A stretch of DNA of 64,000 nt. Source: Sphagnum compactum (Eukaryota > Bryophyta > Sphagnopsida > Sphagnales). The stretch covers positions 12,586,001 through 12,650,000 of the forward strand of contig OZ234498.1 of NCBI GenBank assembly GCA_965153455.1, in the 5' to 3' direction. The position numbers and the translations under genes were made by a program. Each line of letters begins with the position of its first letter. Position 1 is the stretch's first letter. Of this stretch, positions 11,630 to 24,125 are shown one piece after another. The notes under the pieces were generated by a model. It was given only the letters and a program-made list of their open reading frames with translations, was not told the origin of the DNA and made no database searches.

Positions 11630-14000
11630 TATTTCTTTATAGCTGTGTACTTTGTATATTCTGCAGTCTGTTGGCAAACCATATATGTCCTGTTCAAACT
11701 GGAGTAGCAGACCCAATGATGTCGCAGTTAATATGATTTCTTGGATATCAGATGCTTGTGCAGGCTTGCCTCTGCAAAAATGACCTCACCTGAGCTGAGC
11801 ACATTCATTCACTACTTTCACTTTTAACTTGCTGTGACAGATTTGTCCTTGTCTAAAGCAATGCAAGTTGTTGACAATTAGCTCTGCCTTGATATCTGAG
11901 CTGAAAGGCACATGACAATTCTGCTAGCTGGGAGTTTGTACTTTGTACTTTGTAAAGAGGTTGTGTACCTACAGCTAATTTCAGCACATGACTAGTTTTT
12001 TTTTTTGTTTTCTGAGATTTGTTGAGAATCTTATGGCAGTGGAATTGAGGGGACAGAGTTTGATAAAACATCATCTGTGAAAGAGTGTTGGAATTGTTGT
12101 GGTGTCTATTTATGTCTGTGAGGTTACTCCCAATGGAGATTGTCCTATGCCAAATCCAGCCCTTCTATCAACTTCAGTTGACATATTCTGTTTGTCCTCA
12201 GGAAAGCAAGTAAATGAGTGTGGTAGGTGAGAGCCTAGGTCTGCAGATACCACCATGTTAAAATGCAGCTTATGGTTTTACATCAGTGGACAGTCATTTG
12301 ATTTATAAATTGTACACATCAAGTTTGAGGTGAATGCAGCCATGGTATATGCCTGATGTATGCAATGTCTCACAAGGGCATGAATGGTATTTGTTGAAAC
12401 CTTTTGTCATCTTTAGTGGTGGTGTATCTGGACATGATCCATGATCTATGGGAGCTTAGAAACTGAAACCATGACAGGCTAACATTGTTGTGGTTGTAAA
12501 AATCATTCATCTTCATGTGGCACAGGTACCAGAACAACTGGCTAACCCTGCTGTAGTACTTCTAAATGTCATGTATTTAGAATGTGTGCATGTACCAGGA
12601 TGTATTTGTCAGTATGTACACCAGTAACAGCATTTGTTCTGTGGTTGTGAAGTTGGAACTTAGCAACTAGCTAACCCTGAGTGAAGATGACAATGATGTA
12701 TGAAATTTCAAATCTAACACCAGTACTGATGATTTCTCTCAAGTTTTGAGAAAATGTTTGAAGGTTGGACAGAGGATGATTATGGCTTTAACAGCCCTTG
12801 GGGCTGGAGCAGTCCAAGGCTCTTGGTACTTTTACAACCTCTCACCCTCACCAATGGGACCCCCAAACTGAATTCACAAGGAGGGCCCACTATGTGTCTT
12901 ATCTTTTGGGTTGTGTGCAATTGGCCATCTTTGTTCTAGTAGGCATACTAGTAAAGCTATGAATAAATACTTCTTGTGTTAACAGCTCTTTCAGCTCACA
13001 GACCCCAATTCACATAAAGACATATTGAGTAGTTCCATACACTCATTCCTAGTGGGTTATATATTTTTGGGAATCATGTGGTGGGTTCGGTCTGCATGAC
13101 GGGTTGATATATTCTCCACATTTATGAACCTTCTGTAGATAGTCACCATTATTTTATAGGAAGTTTATGATAGACAAAGGAGCATCAGAAACACAACTGG
13201 TACCCATTGGGATGAGCAAAATCAGAAACACAACTGGGGGTGCTGTGTGTGGTAACTGGTTGATGCAACATGAGCATTGGAATCATCTCAATCACTCTCA
13301 GGGTGGAGTTTACAACAATGGTATTATGACAAAAAGACCATTGGCAGTCATTCACCTCAAATTAGGAGGATGACAGGTGATGTCTGCTTGCCCTCTCTAG
13401 TCAATGAGAGAGTTGAAAACATTGATGGTGGTGGTGGTGGTTGGGGGGGGAGGTGGGGTAGTGAACAGTTCCAGCTGTTGGAGACTAGTCTGCTTATAAA
13501 GTGTTGGTGATTCTAGTTTCCTTTTGGTTGCAATGGACTTCTCTGCTTGAAACCATAATCATCATATTATAGATCATCATCATCTGCCTGGGGCAGGCAC
13601 AATCATTTGTCACACAAGCTAGTAACATTTAGATCTCCAATGGTGGAGCACTGGAGCAGCTGATACTTTGCCTGGCATCTTCTGTCCAGAGGGAGAAAAC
13701 TCTGGACTATAGCAGCATCAACATTCAGGATCAGCTGACAGGGTCAGAACTGGTAGCCTATGGGGACCAGAGTCATCAGACCAATGAGCTAAGTCAAGCC
13801 CATTATTGGAGCAAAGCCAAACCTGATTCTGCAACTGCATACAGTGTACTTCACCCCAGTTTTGGGCTGTGAGTGAGGTGGGGTCACTTGCACATTTCAT
13901 CCATAGCCAGCAGGTTAGCATGTTGAGCCCCTTTTGTCCAAACTGACTATTTCTTGCACCTCTTTGTAATTTCCAAACTTCCATTCATTGGAATGAACTC
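11630..14000. other. Non-AT-rich region after VanY, no gene recognised
   Basis: This 2.4 kb has base composition like the VanY introns rather than the AT-rich intergenic DNA, so it may be 3' untranslated sequence or a non-coding transcript. Short open frames (12754-12939, 13167-13373, 13718-13984 minus) carry no known motif. Bases 13188-13235 repeat AGAAACACAACTGG twice. A GGT/GGGG-rich patch lies at 13424-13455. Confidence 0.45.
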
Positions 14001-15375
14001 ACCAGTGTTGTCCTTATATGAAGTTTTGAGGCTCATAAATATGTCACCAATATGGCATATTCTCTAAAAAATTCTAGCAAAAGGATATGCATTGAAAACT
14101 TCTAGCAATATATTTGTTGAGATGGATATAGATTCATATTCATTTTTTTCCCCTTCAATGGATATGGATTTGCCAGTTTTCAAAAACTAACTAAATACAT
14201 GATATGTACAAAGGTTAGGCATAGATTTTGGATGTTTGAAATTTTTTTTTGCAATCACACACTAACCTTCAAGAGTATACAAGTTCTACAAAAGTAGTAA
14301 CTTGCAGGGAAGTTGAACCCTCCTTCAAAGAACTCTGCCCAATGCAGCTCAAGTTGCCTACCCCAACTACACCCCACACAAACCACACAGAAAACACAAA
14401 AGCACCCTCCGCCCCCCCAACACAACATAACCAAAACCCATCATTCATGTCATTAGTGAGCTCCACAAGTAAAATTTGCATTCACATTGACACAAGTTAA
14501 TTCTTTCCATTGCACTTTTGTTATTTAGATTTGAGATTCCAACAACTGAATTAAACTTTGCACTGCAAATTTTATTATTCAATTTTGAGATTCCAACAAC
14601 CTTATACAAGAATAGAAAAACAAACAAAATCATGTGATCTCGCCTTGCCAAACCTGATTGTTGTCTTGGTGCAATTCCTCAAAGTAATTTGCTTCCTCAA
14701 ACATGTAATTAATTTTTTTTCAGCCAATGAATTTTCAACTTTCATAAAGCCCAACATATATGTATGGTAGATAAAGTTCAGACATGGATCATCAAGCTAG
14801 TTGTTCAGTATAGTGATGATAGATTCCTAAGTTCTCCAACTATAAACAACAATGTTGAAGAGTTATCAACACACCAACAAGACTAAAAACAATCTCAATT
14901 TCAATTTGTGACCTTGAAATTCCCAAGATATATTTAGCAAGGAAGCCAACGTTTATGAAATGATTCTCATGACTAAGCCACCAAACAAGGGGACTGGCAC
15001 ATGCAATTCAAGTTACAAATAACCTCATGAACAAAGATAGTTCCCCAACAAGTGTTTATGAAAACTCCTCAATACATGCACTAACACCAAAAATGTTATT
15101 GTATGTTTCAATAATATCACTAAACCCAACAATTGGGTGTGCTAGTGAGTTCTTAGGATTTTGTCACACATTTTTTGGATGAGGTTTTATTTCAGGACGT
15201 GACGCAAATTAATGATCTTCTTCTTTTGGGAGACACACAAGTTGCATTGGGCATTTTGTCTTCATGTGTAGCTCATTAACTTTCATTTTTCATTCGAACA
15301 ATTTTTCCTTCTTCCTTTTTCTTATTTCTTTTGGCGAGTTTTGACAGGAAAATTTTGTAAGTATGTGAAAACATT
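14001..15375. other. AT-rich intergenic DNA, no gene seen
   Basis: AT-rich sequence with a short near-repeat: TTTGAGATTCCAACAAC occurs at about 14530 and again at about 14584. The Pro- and Thr-rich frame at 14249-14500 is low complexity and is not called a gene. Confidence 0.5.
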
Positions 15376-16600
15376 TTGGGTCTTGAGTCATGGGAGTTTA
15401 TTCAAGGTTCTTTAGCGGGGTGTCATGCCTTACTACTAATCTCCTTTGGTGATATAGGCCTCTTATCTATGGAAGATTATGCCCCATTTGTCTTTCTAGG
15501 GAGTTGCACTTTGGTGGTTTTGTATCTGTGCTTTAAATTTCATATATTTGATAGATTCGTTTTGGAAGAGAATTTTTTTCAGGTTGAGGGGGGCCCACAC
15601 CTCTTTCATGCGTTCGTCTAGCCCGAGATAGCCTTCCTCCTACAACTAGAGAGATACACCCTTCTTTTGAGAGTTTGATAATTATAGGCACCCCAAGTCT
15701 ATAGGCATCTTTGATGGACATCCATCATGACACATCCTTTAGGTCTATCTTGGAGGATGACTCCATTTCCTCTACTTCTAGAGCCTGCATCCGTTTTTAT
15801 TTGGCAAGGGGGTGAGGTTATAGTTGATTATTAGGCCATCTATTTGTTTGTTTCACATTGCACATTCTACATTTCAACAATGCGTTTTTGTCTTGGTTTG
15901 ATTTAGCCCTCAACATCTAGTCTTCTTTCATCGGAGTGTGGACATGGGTTAAACACATCTAGCACACATTTAACATGTTGTCTATTTGGAGGTCAACTGA
16001 TAGCCACATATGATGTCATTAGAAATGTCATGTATGCCCTCACTTAAGAGAGTGGGCATGTTGTATGGAGAGAAAGTGGTACACCTTTATGTCAAAAGCT
16101 TCATTACGAGTCGATGTCTACATGACTTATGAGGACCAAGTCTTTGTTGCCAATGTGATGGTTATTGACCTAACATGAGAGACGATGGCTATGAGTGTCA
16201 TTAGTCAACAAGCAGGTGTAGTTGTGGAACTTAGCGCCATTGCTAAGATCCATAAGTATATAGGGCTTCATGAGGGGCACCTTTTTATTCTAATGGCCAT
16301 GGAGGTGCATGATGCACATGAGCGTGATATGGATTGTTTCATCAAGGAAAGTGTTTGTCTTTTCCATGATAAATGATCAGAAGGTCATTTATCTCTATAT
16401 TTTTACATTCAATTTTTCAAGCATTAATATTGCACTTTAACGTGTTTTAACTTTTGTTATAGAGAGGAAGAGTGCTTTGGTAGGAGATCCTTGTTCTAGA
16501 CCTCCTATTACTTTTAGACTTCACAATTTACATGTAGGCGACATTAAAGGAGTTGTGGGTGAAACAACTTCCTACCAGAAGGACTAGCTCTCTCCCTTTT
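15376..16600 (+). pseudogene. Decayed retroelement-like coding remnant, family unknown
   Basis: Several + frames carry protein-like text interrupted by stops and shifts. The best piece is 16185-16376, containing SAIAKIHKYIGLHEGHLF and then MEVHDAHERDMDCFIKE. It continues past the TGA at 16374 in the same frame as SEGHLSLYFYIQFF, and in another frame toward 16560. The 15376-15621 piece is open but ends at a stop. The spread of stops along one direction of translation suggests an old mobile-element polyprotein. I could not assign it to Gypsy, Copia, LINE or DIRS from visible motifs. No terminal repeats were found. Confidence 0.4.
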
Positions 16601-18950
16601 TTGGTTCTTGTGGGTTGTGCATATGTTGGCCTTTATTTGGCCTTCCTTTTTGTTTTCTGTGTGATGGTTCTGGCCATCAGTTTTTTTGGATTTGATAAAT
16701 ATATATCTACAAATTGAAACCATAAAAAATAAAAAATGAAAAAAAGATAACGAAAATTAATTGTCAAAAGTTGCATGTTCAAAAAAAATTGTGGAAACCA
16801 CATAGCAAAAATTCCTTGTGTTGGGTTTTTTGGTGTAAATGATAACAATTTTTTTTTGATAATCTACAAATTATATGTTGCATCCTTTGGTACAATTGTT
16901 TAGTCAATGCATCAAATCAAAAAACATGGGCAAGAAAATGTTTAATATCATATTTACTAAAAAAAATGGAATAACATCACTAAAAAAAAAGTGGATCCAA
17001 TTTTATTATTAAACAAAATAAAGGAGGAAGTGAACAATTCAATGAAAATGAATGTCGAAAAAATGAACAAAAAAAAGGCTAAATGTATTTAATGGTTCAA
17101 TTTCAAATTGTTTTTGCTATGAAATTTTTTTTCAAAAAAATGATGTGTAACAAAAACAGTCTTAAAGACCTCCAACTTTTAATTGTCAAAATAATTCACA
17201 TATGCAATTTGTGAAGAATGTTTAATTTGGGCATCTAATTTTGCAACTTTATCCAAGATTTTTTTTCATTTTAGAAAGTAGTTTTTAGAAGAAATATTGC
17301 CAAGCTTGCTGGGAAAAACTAATTAATTATATGTTCTACCAACCTTGGCATAATGTAATTTTGCAATTGCAATTTTTGGTTTGTGGTTATCAAAAGAATT
17401 TCAAGATGGGTTTGCTCTCGTAATTAATCTTTTGAGAGTTAAATGGAAACCAAAACATATCACCATTGGATTATTTGAAACTACATAAACTACAAGATAG
17501 TCTTTGGTTTGCAATTTTATAAAATTTTTGGGAAAATATAATTTTTAAAAAAATCATTTCTTATGTGAAAGATGAAAGGTCTAACCTCAATGCAATGAAC
17601 AATTCATTAAAATTAGTTTTGAGTTGCGAAGCATTGGGTTCAAAGGAATTTTTGTAAAGCACTTGTTTTGATCATGCTTTTTAAAAAGTATGTCAAAATT
17701 CTACAATAAATGAAAAAAATGCAAAGTTTTGGAATATGTTTCTATCAAGTTTACATAAAGAGATTTGCAAAAGTACATAATTTGGTCCAAAGTTTTTGGG
17801 AAAGGAGGGTAAGAATAGAATAAAACTAGTGTTAATTTTGGAATTCATCCAAGGAAACTACATATCCTTTTGAAAACAAGATAATGCATTTATTAATTAT
17901 AGACAATTTTCAATTTCAGAATTTTTTTATATGAAAAAGGACCAAATTAATGTGATGGTTGTTCTTATTTTGCAAGTTTGCTAGCAATCTTGTAAAAGAG
18001 GTATTACAATTTCATGGGAAACTATTATTTTGTGTTATTGCAAATAGATTTTTGCAAATGTGATTGGTCGAATGCCACCACTTTTGACATGGCACATCTC
18101 TTAGATTATTGTAGACTATTTTCCCCTTTGTTGCTTCTTGTGTTTTAAATTGATATCATGGGATTTGTTTTTTAATATGTATTGGAATTGGCCATATCCA
18201 TGAATTTTAAATTTGGGCAACAAAATTTTGCCATTTTTTTTATAGCTTAATGAAAGAAGAATTAGATGTTGTTGAGTTGCCTTTGCTAGCTTCTAATGTC
18301 AAAAATTTTTTTTTTTTGGGAGGTTTTGGATTCTTTCCTTTCATTCTTAAGGAAATATGAAAAGAAGAATACCATAATTTGTTTTCCTTCATGTTAGACC
18401 TTACGGCTTGGAGAACTTACAATTGTAACGATGAGCAAAAACACTTGGATATAGCTGAGCAAAAATTAGCCTATCGATTTAAAATTTAGTTGTAAATCTC
18501 CTTCTAGCTTAGTAAAGTTTGTTGAAAGAGATGGAAATTTAGAAGAGTTAAAAAAGTTTGAAGGTGCTTTTGAGTGGGATGAATGTTGTTGGACAATGAA
18601 ATTATGAAAAATAAATTGTTGGCATATTTTTGTCAATTTCATCAAAAATTTGTTTTGACACTCATTTTGTTGTAAGGGATGTTCATGTACGAGTGCGTTC
18701 TCCTGAGGGAGGAGAGGCACTTGAGGGCACGAGCTCGAAGATGTTCTTGAACCTCATGAGAACACATGACAAGGAGCTCCCCTAGATTTAAGTTTCAAGA
18801 GCTTTTCAATGGTATAAGGAACTTTTTCAATCCAATGAGTTTTGACCCTTGAAATTGCTCTCTGACACCTTAAGGTTCTTCTGCTTGGGGAGATCCCTAA
18901 AAAAAAAACATATATATATCTATACACAGAACTAAGCTCCCCAGCTCCCC
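16601..18950. other. AT-rich intergenic DNA, no gene seen
   Basis: AT-rich throughout with many A and T runs. The open frames (16633-16848 minus, 18466-18720 minus) are short and lack motifs. Nothing else is recognised. Confidence 0.55.
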
Positions 18951-19042
18951 ATGTCCGAAGGTTTTAGGGAGCTTACAACCATAATGGCCTCAATATGAAG
19001 CCTTACATACTAAGTAAGGCCTGCAGATGTCAGAGTGAAGGG

Positions 19043-19051
<9 letters not shown>

Positions 19052-19082
<31 letters not shown>
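19052..19082. repeat. (TG)n microsatellite
   Basis: A 31-base run of alternating T and G directly precedes the first unit of the 134-bp tandem repeat. A short GTGTGTGT stub also begins each later unit, which suggests the dinucleotide tract was part of the duplicated segment. Confidence 0.95.
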
Positions 19083-19085
<3 letters not shown>

Positions 19086-19477
19086 GTTCCACTGGAGTTC
19101 CTGATGATGATGCACAGGACCTTACTTTTCCATTCATTCCTGCATTACAACTTGAATCTCAACAACTTGTGAAGAAACTGAAGAGTATTTAAGTAAGATC
19201 TGAACAAAGTGTGTGTATAGTTCCACTGGAGTTCCTGATGATGATGCACAGGACCTTACTTTTCCATTCATTCCTGCATTACAACTTGAATCTCCACAAC
19301 TTGTGAAGAAACTGAAGAGTATTTAAGTAAGATCTGAACAAAGTGTGTGTATAGTTCCACTGGAGTCACTGATGATGATGCACAGGACCTTACTTTTCCA
19401 TTCATTCCTGCATTACAACTTGAATCTCCACAACTTGTGAAGAAACTGAAGAGTATTTAAGTAAGATCTGAACAAAG
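19075..19477 (+). repeat. 134-bp tandem repeat, three copies
   Basis: Units start with GTATAGTTCCACTGGAGT at 19081, 19215 and 19349, an exact 134-base period, and end with GATCTGAACAAAG. The copies are nearly identical (one C/A change, and TTCC versus CACT in the third). Each unit can encode DDDAQDLTFPFIPALQLES and then KKLKSI before a TAA, so a short coding segment or exon end may have been multiplied. The parent gene is not recognised. Confidence 0.93.
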
Positions 19478-20104
19478 GTACTGATCCTTCACATGCACCC
19501 ACCTCCAGAGCAGTGATAAGTAGTGGCCGCAGAGTGGTGGCCAAAAGTACGGAAGTGCTGCTTACTACTCATTTTATTATTATGATTTTGAAGAGAAAAG
19601 GCTTCTTCATTCAATCTTTGGGTTTGTCTTCGCAGATCAAAATGCGAAATTTACGCGGCTGAACGCCTTCAGCAACACCATAAGTACAATCACAACCTCC
19701 TCCTCCTCGACTTGGTGACGACACAATTCTACTACTTTGTCAAGGATGTTATACAACATTCCTGTAACCCATATAAGCCCTGAACTGCTTAATCCTATCC
19801 CCCCCCCCACCCCGGGGCCCATGACATGAGAGAGGAGGCATTTGTAAAGCATTTGTGACATCCGGGTCACAATTGGGAAGTATACACCAACACTGGTGCA
19901 CACTTTTTGTTGTACCTATTATTGACTCCTCCGTGCTCAAGAAATAATAAAAGTCTGACCTAATTTTGGGTTTTTTTTCCCTTCTTTTGTATGTGCTTGA
20001 TGGTACCTTCCTTACACAGAAAACCATTCTTTGGCTCCCACCTTAAAGCACTCCTAAGGTTTTTATAAAAAAAATTTGAAACCCACCTCCTCTAACCTTT
20101 AGAT

Positions 20105-20376
20105 TCTTCTTTAAGACCTATGGAAACTCAAATATTTCACCATGCCAAAATATAATCTTCACAAACATCCTCTAAAAAAAACCCAAATCCTTCAACATAT
20201 TATTATAACGTAATAACTATTCATCTCAAGTTTCAACACAAAAGCCAATATATCATCTTTTCAAAAATCCTCATATAATAAAAATAGACCTATTATTATT
20301 TATTACCTAGGGGCCAAAATCCCTTAAGCTACTATATATACTCTATGATGAATTTACTTTACACAGACAATATCCT
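20105..20376 (-). mobile_element. MITE-like dispersed repeat family 1, copy A
   Basis: Reads on the minus strand like the + strand copies at 29225-29481 and 32851-33170. Shared words are TTAAGGGATTTTGGCCCC, ATAGGTCTATTTTTAT, ATATTGGCTT, GTTGAAACTTGA, AAGATTATATTTTGGCATGG and GTGAAATATTTGAG. No coding capacity. A C run abuts its right edge at about 20382. Confidence 0.7.
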
Positions 20377-20617
20377 TGCCTCCCCCCCCCCCCATACCTA
20401 ACCTCTGAGAGACACCTTACAAATTCTGTAAGCCTGTCTGTGCCTCCAAAGTGTCAGATTCAAATTAAGTCTGCATTGTCAGGGACACATGATCACATTC
20501 TGTAAGGTGCCTTTGAAAGTGCCAGATGCAAATTTATGTCTGCATCTTTTGATGGTGAGGGAGGAGGAAGAGAGCTGGTCACATGAGGGTTTTTTGGGCT
20601 GGGGGAATTAGGGCTTC

Positions 20618-21095
20618 AGTTACTAACCTACCTACATAGTGACCACTTTACACATAGTGACCATTTAACATTCCCAACCACAATGCCTTCACCTACTAAA
20701 CCTACCTACATAGTGACCCACTTTACCCATAGTGACCATTTAACATTCCCTACCACAATGCCTTCACCTACTAAACCTACCTACATAGTGACCACTTAAC
20801 ATTCCCTACAGCAAATGCCTTCACCTACTAACCTACCCACATAGTGACCACTTCACATTCCCTACTACCACAATGCCTTCGCCTACTAACCTACGTGTAT
20901 TGTGACCACTTAACGTTCCTTACCACAATGCCTTCCCCTACTAACCTACCCACATGGTGACCACTTAACATTCCCTACCACAATACCTTTGCCTACTAAC
21001 CTACCTATATAGTCACCACTTAACATTCCCTACTGCAATGCCTTCACCTACTAACCTACCTACCTACATAGTGACCACTTTACATTCCCTAACTC
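20618..21095 (+). repeat. Minisatellite, about eight units of about 57 bp
   Basis: The unit reads CCTACTAACCTACC, CACATAGTGACCACTTAACA, then TTCCCTACCACAATGCCTTC. About eight units with small indels run up to the region ahead of the glucanase gene. Units 1 and 2 carry an internal duplication of the CATAGTGACCA part. Confidence 0.9.
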
Positions 21096-21229
21096 ATAGG
21101 AGCCTAGGGTATGGGAAATGTACAATGGGTAGTGGCTTTTGATGGGCTACTGTGGCTATGGAATGAAGGAAATTTGCAGTTACCCAAAGTTGGAGACCAA
21201 AGGGAGAGGGCAGAAGAGAAGTTAGTTGG

Positions 21230-21510
21230 AAACTAGGCTGTTGTTGTTGTTGTTGTTGTTGAAGAGTTGTTTCTGGAGCTGCTGCAGCAGTGCAATAGTG
21301 AATTTCTGGTATCAAGATCCTCCTCACCAAAGACTAGGTTGCCATTCCAGCTGCAACACTGCAATAGTGGATTTCTGGTACCAAGATCCTCACTGGGTTG
21401 CTGCCATTGCAGCTGCAGCAATACTTCAATAGTTGTTTCTAGAGCTGCTGCTGCTGCTGCTGCTGTAGTGCAATAGTGACTTCCTGGTCTCAAGGACCTC
21501 ACCAAGGTAG
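21230..21510 (+). repeat. Imperfect repeats with TTG and CTG runs upstream of glucanase
   Basis: GAGTTGTTTCTGGAGCTGCTG, GCAATAGTGAATTTCTGGT and CAAGATCCTCAC recur two to four times (for example 21290, 21360 and 21465). They are separated by GTTGTT and CTGCTG runs. The segment probably lies in the promoter or 5' leader of the GH17 gene. Confidence 0.75.
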
Positions 21511-21718
21511 TAAGTGCTAACTGTTGCAAGTGTTTGGAGCTTTGTATAGATATGGCACTCTTTCAAGTTCAAAGATCTTGCCTTTTCACCAGTTTCTAGT
21601 TCTGGCAGTTTCCTTACTCCTCCAGCAGTTGTGGGCCTGCTGGATTCTCTCTCTCTTGTGCCTTGCACTTGGAGAGTTCAACAGAAGAGTGATCACTCTT
21701 GCAACGAATGAGTTGATC

Positions 21719-23407
21719 ATGATGATGAGAAGAAGAAGTCTATGGAGCTTGGTTTCTCTTCTCTGTATCATGGTTTGTGCAACACCAGCTGCCATTTGTC
21801 AAACTGGTCCTCAAGCTGAATCTGTTTCAGATCCTGGTGAGAAGCTAGCTCCTGATCCTTCTACTGCTTTGGACTCCACTGATCTTCTGCTGCCAGCAGC
21901 AGCAGCAGCTTTCTGAAGAACTTCTCAATTGGTTTCTTCATCATCAACATGCTTTTGATGGGTTGCAGCTGTTTGTCCAATGTCTGCAGGATCATACCCA
22001 GTGGAGGCAAACACAATAGGTATCAACTATGGACAGGTAGCAGACAACCTCCCGACACCCCAGGAAGCAGTCTTGTTGATACAGAGCATGAAGATAGGAA
22101 GAGTCAAGCTCTTCGACTCGGATCCAGCAGTGATGAGTGCATTAGCCAACACAGGATTGCAAGTGATTAGTGCTCTACCCAATGATGGAATCTCAGCTGT
22201 GGCTTCCAGCAGCACAACAGCAGAGCAATGGGTACAAGACAATGTCCTGGCTTACTATCCGGCAACTAACATCACCACAATCCATGTGGGAAATGAGCTC
22301 TGGTCTCAACCTGGATTCCAGCCTCTCTGGGATCAGCTCATGCCATGCATTCTGAACATCCATGCAAGCTTGACATACCATAACCTCTCACAAGCAATCA
22401 AAGTCTCCACAGCAGTGGCATTCAATGCTTTGGCTACTTCTTACCCTCCTTCAGCTGGTGTTTTCAGTGAGGAGATTGCAGTTCCTTATGTGCAACCTCT
22501 GCTCCAATTCTTGTCTGAAACACATTCCTATTTCTACATCAATGCTTATCCTTACTTTGCTTGGGCTGGTGACCCAGCACAGATCCCACTGGAGTATGCA
22601 CTCTTTGAGCTGGACAGCAGCAGCAGCAGCAGCAGCTCCACAGCTAGTACTACTTCTGTGACTGCTGCTGGTGCGGTGTTGGATGGAGACCTCAAGTACT
22701 ACAACATGTTGGATGCTCAGCTTGATGCAGTAAATGCAGCAATGGAGCAGTTGGGTTATGGTGAGGTGAGAGTAGCAATCAGTGAGACTGGGTGGCCTAC
22801 TGCTGGTGATCCTGGTCAGCTGGGTTGCAACATCCCCAATGCTGCAAACTACAACCGCCGGCTTGTCACCAAGATGCTGTCCACCAGCTCCTCTGTCCTG
22901 GGTACTCCTTTGAGACCCGGGATCTTCATCCCCACTTTCATTTTTGCTCTCTTCAATGAGGATCTGAAACCAGGACCAGGCACTGAGAGACACTGGGGTT
23001 TGTTGTATCCCAATGGTACCAATGTCTATAGCATCGACATGACTGGCCAAATGGGTAGTTTCAGTTTCAATTCCACCAGTTCTTCCAAAGCTCCGAACTT
23101 GACTCCTGCTTCCAGAAACAATCCACTCAATGACTTGGATCCTCCTCCTCCACCAGCTAGCTCCATGTTCAATCAATTCCCTGGCTTCGACATCAGTCAT
23201 GGATCATCGACCATCTCATCTAGAAGCTTCAAGACCACAACAACATTCACAACTGTAACAGCTGCATTCAACCTGCTGCTGCTGCAGCCAGCGAATATCC
23301 CTCTCACAGCAGCTCGGCTCTTGGAATTCTTCTTCCCATTGCTTCTGCTGCCACTGACCATCACAGCATTCTTATTCTTGTCAATCCATCTCGACTCTCT
23401 CCAATAA
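21719..23407 (+). CDS. Glucan endo-1,3-beta-glucosidase, GH17
   Basis: Hydrolyses beta-1,3-glucan (callose and related wall glucans) outside the cell. Exon 1 is 21719-21836 and exon 2 is 21990-23407. The join is in phase 1 and gives 511 residues. The start MMMRRRSLWS is followed by a hydrophobic stretch ending in ATPAAICQ, a good secretory signal peptide. The mature domain begins IGINYGQVADNLP. HVGNELW places the acid/base Glu at residue 142. AISETGWPTAGD places the nucleophile Glu at 305. FALFNEDLKPGPGTERHWGL is the typical GH17 end. A run of eight Ser at about 249 is unusual and lies in a loop before LKYYNMLDAQ. After the domain come a Ser/Thr/Pro linker and a C-terminal hydrophobic segment rich in Leu and Phe, consistent with a GPI-anchor signal, as in long plant members. 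No CBM43 (X8) Cys pattern is visible. Confidence 0.93.
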
Positions 23408-23689
23408 CAGATTTGAATCTCATGAACTCTTCCCAGTAACAAAGTTGGCCATAGAAAATTTCAATCTTTCTTTGATGATACAACAACAACAACAACAAAA
23501 TTACCAAACTGTGGGGGGCACTTATAAGTAGTCCAATGAAAAACCCATAATTCTTCCTCAGACTTTAAAGCTAGCTTGATTCAGATTATCAATCTCTTTT
23601 TCATGCAATTATTCACAGAATTACCAAAACCCATTCATAGTATTCCAGAAAAAAATTACAGGGCTCCAACTTATAGAGCTTCATCATCA

Positions 23690-24125
23690 TCATCATCATT
23701 ATGATGTAGCAATTTATGTCTAGAACTCTAGAAGCTTGATGATCTGCATCATGTAGCAATGCGAGCTCAAACTTTACTTTAGAAGTTGCTTGATCATTAT
23801 GTAGCAAGCTAAAACTTTACTTTAGAGTTTGCTTGATCATCTTGTGGCAACCTCAAACTTACGTCAGAGCTTGCTTGATCATCATGTAGCAAGCTAAAAC
23901 TTTAGAGCTTCTTTGCTCATCCTGTAGCAAGCTAAACCTTACTTTAGAGCTTGCTTGATCAAGGCGCAAGCTAAAATTATAGAGCTTCTTCATTGTCATG
24001 GAGCTAGCAAGCTAAAACTTCAGCGATTCTTCATCATCATGGAGCAAGCTAGAACCTTAGAGCTTGCTTGATCATCATGTAGCAAGCTAAAACTTACTTT
24101 GGGGCTAGCTTGATCATCATGTACT
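23690..24125. repeat. Minisatellite of AGCTTGCTTGATCATCATGTAGCAAGC units
   Basis: About nine imperfect units of 40-60 bases. Each holds GCTTGATCATCATGTAGCA, then AGCTAAAACTTTACTTTAG and GAGCTTG. AGCTTGCT and AGCAAGCT are inverted partners, so every unit can fold into a small hairpin. It lies 280-720 bases after the glucanase stop. Confidence 0.88.

Noticed and set aside
22451-23200. Minus-strand open frame of 249 codons
   Set aside because: Antisense of the GH17 exon. No motif, while the + strand has complete family signatures.
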